Shown: positions 59,841 to 64,000 of the stretch, one piece after another
Numbering within the stretch: position 1 is the stretch's first letter
How the letters are laid out: each line of letters opens with the position of its first letter
NCBI GenBank assembly: GCA_024529925.1
Contig: JAFEUB010000787.1
Location: 2,716,001-2,780,000 of the forward strand
DNA length: 64,000 bases
Direction: 5' to 3'
Source: Ophthalmolycus amberensis
Lineage: Eukaryota > Chordata > Actinopteri > Perciformes > Zoarcidae
Position numbers and translations under genes: made by a program
Notes under the pieces: model-generated
What the model saw: only the letters and a program-made list of their open reading frames with translations
Database searches by the model: none
Told to the model about the DNA's origin: nothing

Positions 59841-62800
59841 CTAACACAGGCATGCGTGTGTGAGAGATATTTTATTTTATAGTAAATTGTGTAAATGTAA
59901 ATAGTTTGGACTGTGTGTGTGTTTACAATAGGTGTTTCCATAAATCCGTGATGTGTGTGATGATCTGTGATGATAAACTTCACATCATCTTGACCCAGAG
60001 CATACATACAAGGTTCAACCAAGAATGAAACATGTCAGCAGTTTCATTTGTGTTGTTGTTGATTTAGATATAACATACTGAATAGAAAGGCAGTAGACAT
60101 GAGTAGACATGAACTAAACTAAACTTGAATCACTGCATGCTTCCAACGACATCATGCAAAGATTGCACAATTCATGAAACCCAAATTTATCGCATTTAAT
60201 TGAGTACCATGTGGGGCTTTTTATTTGTCACTGGATGATACCGAGCAGCCCTCGTCTGTTATTTTATTGCTTTGTGAAGTAATAAAATCACAGTTTTATT
60301 TTTGAATTGTTATTAATATTCAACTTTATATGCACATAGTGAGAAGATCACTTTGTGGTGCATTTTGCGACATATTTCTAAAAACAAGGGACACTAATGA
60401 TGCATGTATGTCATCTGGACAACCTCCACATGATGGCAGTATTGTAACTTGATTCACTTTTTATTCACTGATATATTTTTGCCAACAGATGGCACCACAG
60501 TCTCACTTGCAGTACTACAAGTAAGACGCCCTCTTTTCTTCTTCCAAACACAATCATCCCATCTCCCCAATTAAGCAAGACAACACTGTGCGGGGTGAAA
60601 CTGTAACATTAACTCAGACTGCAGACTGTGTTGAAAGTAAGACAGTATTGTTCTCAGCCGTGACCTCATTTTACACGTTTAGTCTGTTGCTCATTATCAG
60701 TCGGTGGGATAAGTCTGGGAGCAGGAAGGGTGGGAGAGTCTTCCTCTCGCTTTACTGTCAAACGTCTGTGTGTGATCATAACAATCCAACTGAGAGCTGG
60801 ACTGAGATTTCTATCCAGTAGATATCATGCAAATTGAACACTGATTTGAAACAGCGTCTCCCCCCTGAACCAAATGTATTTACAAAACTCTCAGTTTAAC
60901 TGATGTGGTGTTATATTATGAGTTCTGAAAATACTATAAGGTCACTAATGACTGTTGCTAATTGCAACAGCTTAGTACCACAGTCACATTTATATCATAT
61001 TAATACAATCAGTGATAGCTGAATACAATATGCTGTAGAAAAGTGAGCCTATATGTGATAATGATGAATGCTAAAACAGTGAACATATCTATTTAAAGGT
61101 TACATTTAAACATTCGCCGCCCATAAACTCATACCAGACCAAGTAAGCCTGTAGCACCTGAATGTATTGAATTAATGGTGTCTTTTATTGGTAAAGAATT
61201 TACCAATTTGTAAGGGATATAATGTTTTATTTCTTTATTCAAAAGCCTTATAGTCTGGCATGAAAACAGTTTGGAATCTTGGCCACTCATGTGGGTCGGT
61301 TTCTTATGCTCCTGTATTGTTCTTATTTATTTAGCAGTATTGTCTTGTTTTTAGACCTTACTAATCAAATTGTAAATAGCTCTTCAAAAAACATTGAGAA
61401 AAGAATCATCGCATTAGTGACTTACGATTGTAAAACCAGCAATAAATTGCAATGCAGAGGAACTGTTCTTAATGTATAGCGAGTATTTCTAAGGTTTCTC
61501 TGGAAACGGCCACAGTGAGATGATTGATATGCATTTATCCAACATTCCAGATGTTGTGTACATAATTACCTGTTTCTGAAGTAACCTGTGGAAAATAAAC
61601 GAATGCTCTTCAGCAAAAACCCTCCTGCCTTCATTTCATCCTCTGGGTTTCTCTTTTCAAACCAGTGCAGTTAATGAAGAACACAGTTCAGTACAAAATG
61701 GACGGCCCAAGTTACAGGGCAACAGTATGTGTATCAAGGCTGCATTGTTTCCAGTATAAGAGATGTATACACATGTATATTATCCACTATAATGACTTTA
61801 ATGCATACTTGCTGTTAAATCATGCTGCTGTATGTACAAATGTCCCTAAACCTGAAGGATTACATGTGTTCTGATGTGTGAAGTAGGTAAGGTTGTGCAG
61901 ACATAGTACTGCAAGATCTTAAAGAAATCCTGTCTGGGTCCATCTTCAGGCCACAATTCACTTTTTTTTTTGGTTTATCTTTTTGCAGAGTGGTATCCAA
62001 GAATAGCAATGTTTTTTTCCCCTCAATCTTTCATCCTTCAATGTTTTTTGTTTAATGATCATCACATCTTTACTGCCAGCATGGCAACTTAATGCTTAAT
62101 TACCTAATGAAATACTTATTATTATTCCTGAAGTGTTTTCTGGTGGAGGGATTAAGGTGAGGACCTTGTCCATTGTGTACCAGATCATGTCCTCTAGTCG
62201 CGTCAATAAAAGCGGTTTCGCCCAATGTTGTGCATGACTTTGACCTCAAGGGCACCTGCAGACAGATAACGGGTAAAATAAAAGGACATTGGGCGAGATA
62301 TGATAAGTATTGCTTGTATTGGAATCTTATAAGACTATGAAATGAAGTTTGATTCAAAGGGACTGGGAATATGAGAACGGAAGATGGCCAAGTGAGAATG
62401 AATGGAAAGAGAGACTTTGCCATACGTTTCGGTTGTGACTGTTTCGGTAGTGACAATTCTAGCTAACTTTGAGCATAACTAAAGAATGCTAGCAAGTGGA
62501 TGGCTAGCATACACATATTTGAAGAGGTGTACACACATAAAAACATAATACTTTGCATTAAACCCCAAAAAGTTTACTTAATTGAAGAGAATATGTGTTC
62601 GGTAGTGACAATTCTTAAGGTTACACGCTGATTTTCAGACTTTGGAACACATTTATATCAAAAGTATGGGATTTAGCTACTTACCATTCAGCCATGAGGG
62701 ACAGGGATGCAGTGTCACTGTCTGGTCAAAAATGCAGGGGTGTGGCTAAAAACCAGGCTCAGCCAATGGACTAAAACTCTTGTGTTTCAGTAGTGACATG

Positions 62801-63600
62801 AAAACTGGGGACATGATTTTTTGGGTACTAGTTTTTTAATTTTAAAATTAAACCCACAATAAATCTAAATCTTACAACTACTGTTTACATTTAATCATAA
62901 AGATCTTTGAAATTACACCATTGAACAAAATCTAAAAATTGTTTTAAGTGTTATTTACAGAAATTGAAATTTAGATGTCAGGGTTGGGGACAGCTACTTC
63001 CCAATAGAAAGTACCATATAAATGATGATTTTGTATATATTTAGCTTATCACTATCTAATTGAATGCCTTGGGTTTAAATAGACCATAACACATTCTTAG
63101 TAAATATCTATGTCTGAATACTTAATTGTTTTGTTAAATAGTTTTTCTTGTTGGGGGACAGCACTTTGAACGAATTCGGTAGAATGGCCCATATAGTCTG
63201 TATGTGAAAATGATGCAGAAATGATGCAACAGATTGCTAAAATTATTATATGGAATGATATAACTAAAAACCTCACTAGTTCCATTTAAGGGCATTGTGG
63301 CCACAAATAAAAGCTCGTATGGCAATATGTAATGTCAAAAATGTTAATGGTGATAAAACCGAGGTTTTTAAATGCCATAGCTGCAATAAGCAATATTGAG
63401 GCGAGCAGGAAATCAGCTGGGATGTCCAGGGAACATCCTAAGCATGTTATGGTATTTCGTCATTGTGTGAGAGGCTCAGCGCCATGCAACGATTCATGTT
63501 GGAACTCTATTGGCAAATTTTATATTTGCATTTGTGTTTCTTATGTTTTAACCCTACGTTACCATTTATAAAAGATTGCCGGTATTCTGATCAGCGGTCA
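59841..63600. other. intergenic sequence, no gene recognised
   Basis: AT-rich non-coding sequence between divergent genes. It contains several copies of a GTTTCGGTAGTGACA motif (62426-62440, 62441-62455, about 62598-62610 and 62784-62798), suggesting a degraded repeat, and an imperfect CTCF-like CCACATGATGGCAGTA at about 60427. No protein-coding signal is recognised. Confidence 0.45.
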
Positions 63601-63705
63601 GTTTGAATGGCGTCACGACTAGAACGGTCACCTGGATCTCTGATTGGCTCAGAGCGCTGATCCGGGTACTGCGCTAGAACGAGCCCATTAGCTGAAGGTA
63701 CCAAT

Positions 63706-63714
63706 ATGGCGGAG
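63706..63714 (+). CDS. first coding exon (Met-Ala-Glu) of a gene continuing to the right
   Basis: The sequence ACCAATATGGCGGAG|GTAAGA has a favourable start context and a consensus donor after three codons. The 100 bp upstream contain an inverted CCAAT box (ATTGGCTC, about 63643-63650) and scattered CpGs, as expected of a housekeeping promoter. The downstream exon lies outside the window. MIER-family proteins begin Met-Ala-Glu, and MIER3 lies near PLK2 in human 5q11.2, so mier3 is one guess, but three residues cannot identify a gene. Confidence 0.45.
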
Positions 63715-64000
63715 GTAAGAGGGAAAACAGGGGAGAAGCGATCGATCTTAAATCGATATTTCTAAGTCTTATGTGTTGTATTTTTCATTTCTATGTTATC
63801 GATTGAAGACATAATAGTGTTTTCCTTCTGTATGGCGTGTTTCATGTCATAATTGTCATTTTTATTCCTCTATAAAATGCTTGAATGTCCGGACTGATCC
63901 TTCACTACAAGGCCGCTGCGCCTTGCTCGCTCAGCTGCTTTGGTGTAGCGGCGGTGTAAATTGATACGTAAATTTTACGTTAGCTTGCTAGTTAAAGGAA
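63715..64000 (+). other. start of intron 1 of the gene beginning at 63706
   Basis: Sequence following the GTAAGA donor. No exon is recognised before the window ends. Confidence 0.35.

Noticed and set aside
1..64000. tRNA, rRNA and snRNA genes
   Set aside because: No cloverleaf-like A/B box pairs or familiar snRNA or rRNA sequences were noticed by eye. A covariance-model scan would be needed to exclude them.

Overview
The window reads as nuclear DNA of a ray-finned fish, most likely a percomorph teleost. The evidence is spliced vertebrate genes with GT-AG introns, many CA/TG/CT/CTGT microsatellites, short hAT-type MITEs with 8-bp target duplications, and an L2/CR1-type LINE fragment with fish-type 3' tails. 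There is no sign of a prokaryotic operon, phage or CRISPR system.

Layout: (1) 1-3833, minus strand: the 5' part of a Rab3 small GTPase gene, best matched to rab3c. It consists of a 6-codon first exon and the P-loop/switch I exon; the rest lies off the left edge. (2) 5804-8403, plus strand: a complete five-exon FAM173-type mitochondrial protein-lysine methyltransferase gene (ANTKMT/ATPSCKMT family, closer to ANTKMT). Its first intron carries a clear hAT MITE. (3) 10067-14807, plus strand: polo-like kinase 2 (plk2) in 14 exons, with a TATA box and a perfect CRE just upstream and AU-rich elements in the 3' UTR. One extra base at about 14397 creates an in-frame TGA and would remove most of the second polo box. 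(4) About 15.6-55.1 kb: roughly 40 kb in which I recognise no gene, only repeats, microsatellites and a few possible regulatory motifs. (5) 55.1-59.7 kb, minus strand: an unrecognised two-exon gene for a 211-residue, very acidic, probably nuclear protein, followed by a degenerate second copy of its C-terminal part and a locally duplicated repeat array. (6) 63706 onward, plus strand: a probable new gene whose first coding exon is only Met-Ala-Glu before a consensus splice donor.

RAB3C and PLK2 are also near neighbours on human 5q11.2, so items 1 and 3 fit conserved synteny. The methyltransferase between them is not in that human interval as far as I recall. The known genes serve separate functions (vesicle traffic, mitochondrial protein methylation, an immediate-early kinase) and show no sign of working as one system. 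The best candidate for something undescribed is the acidic-protein locus at 55.1-59.8 kb. The observation most likely to matter for annotation is the plk2 frameshift.
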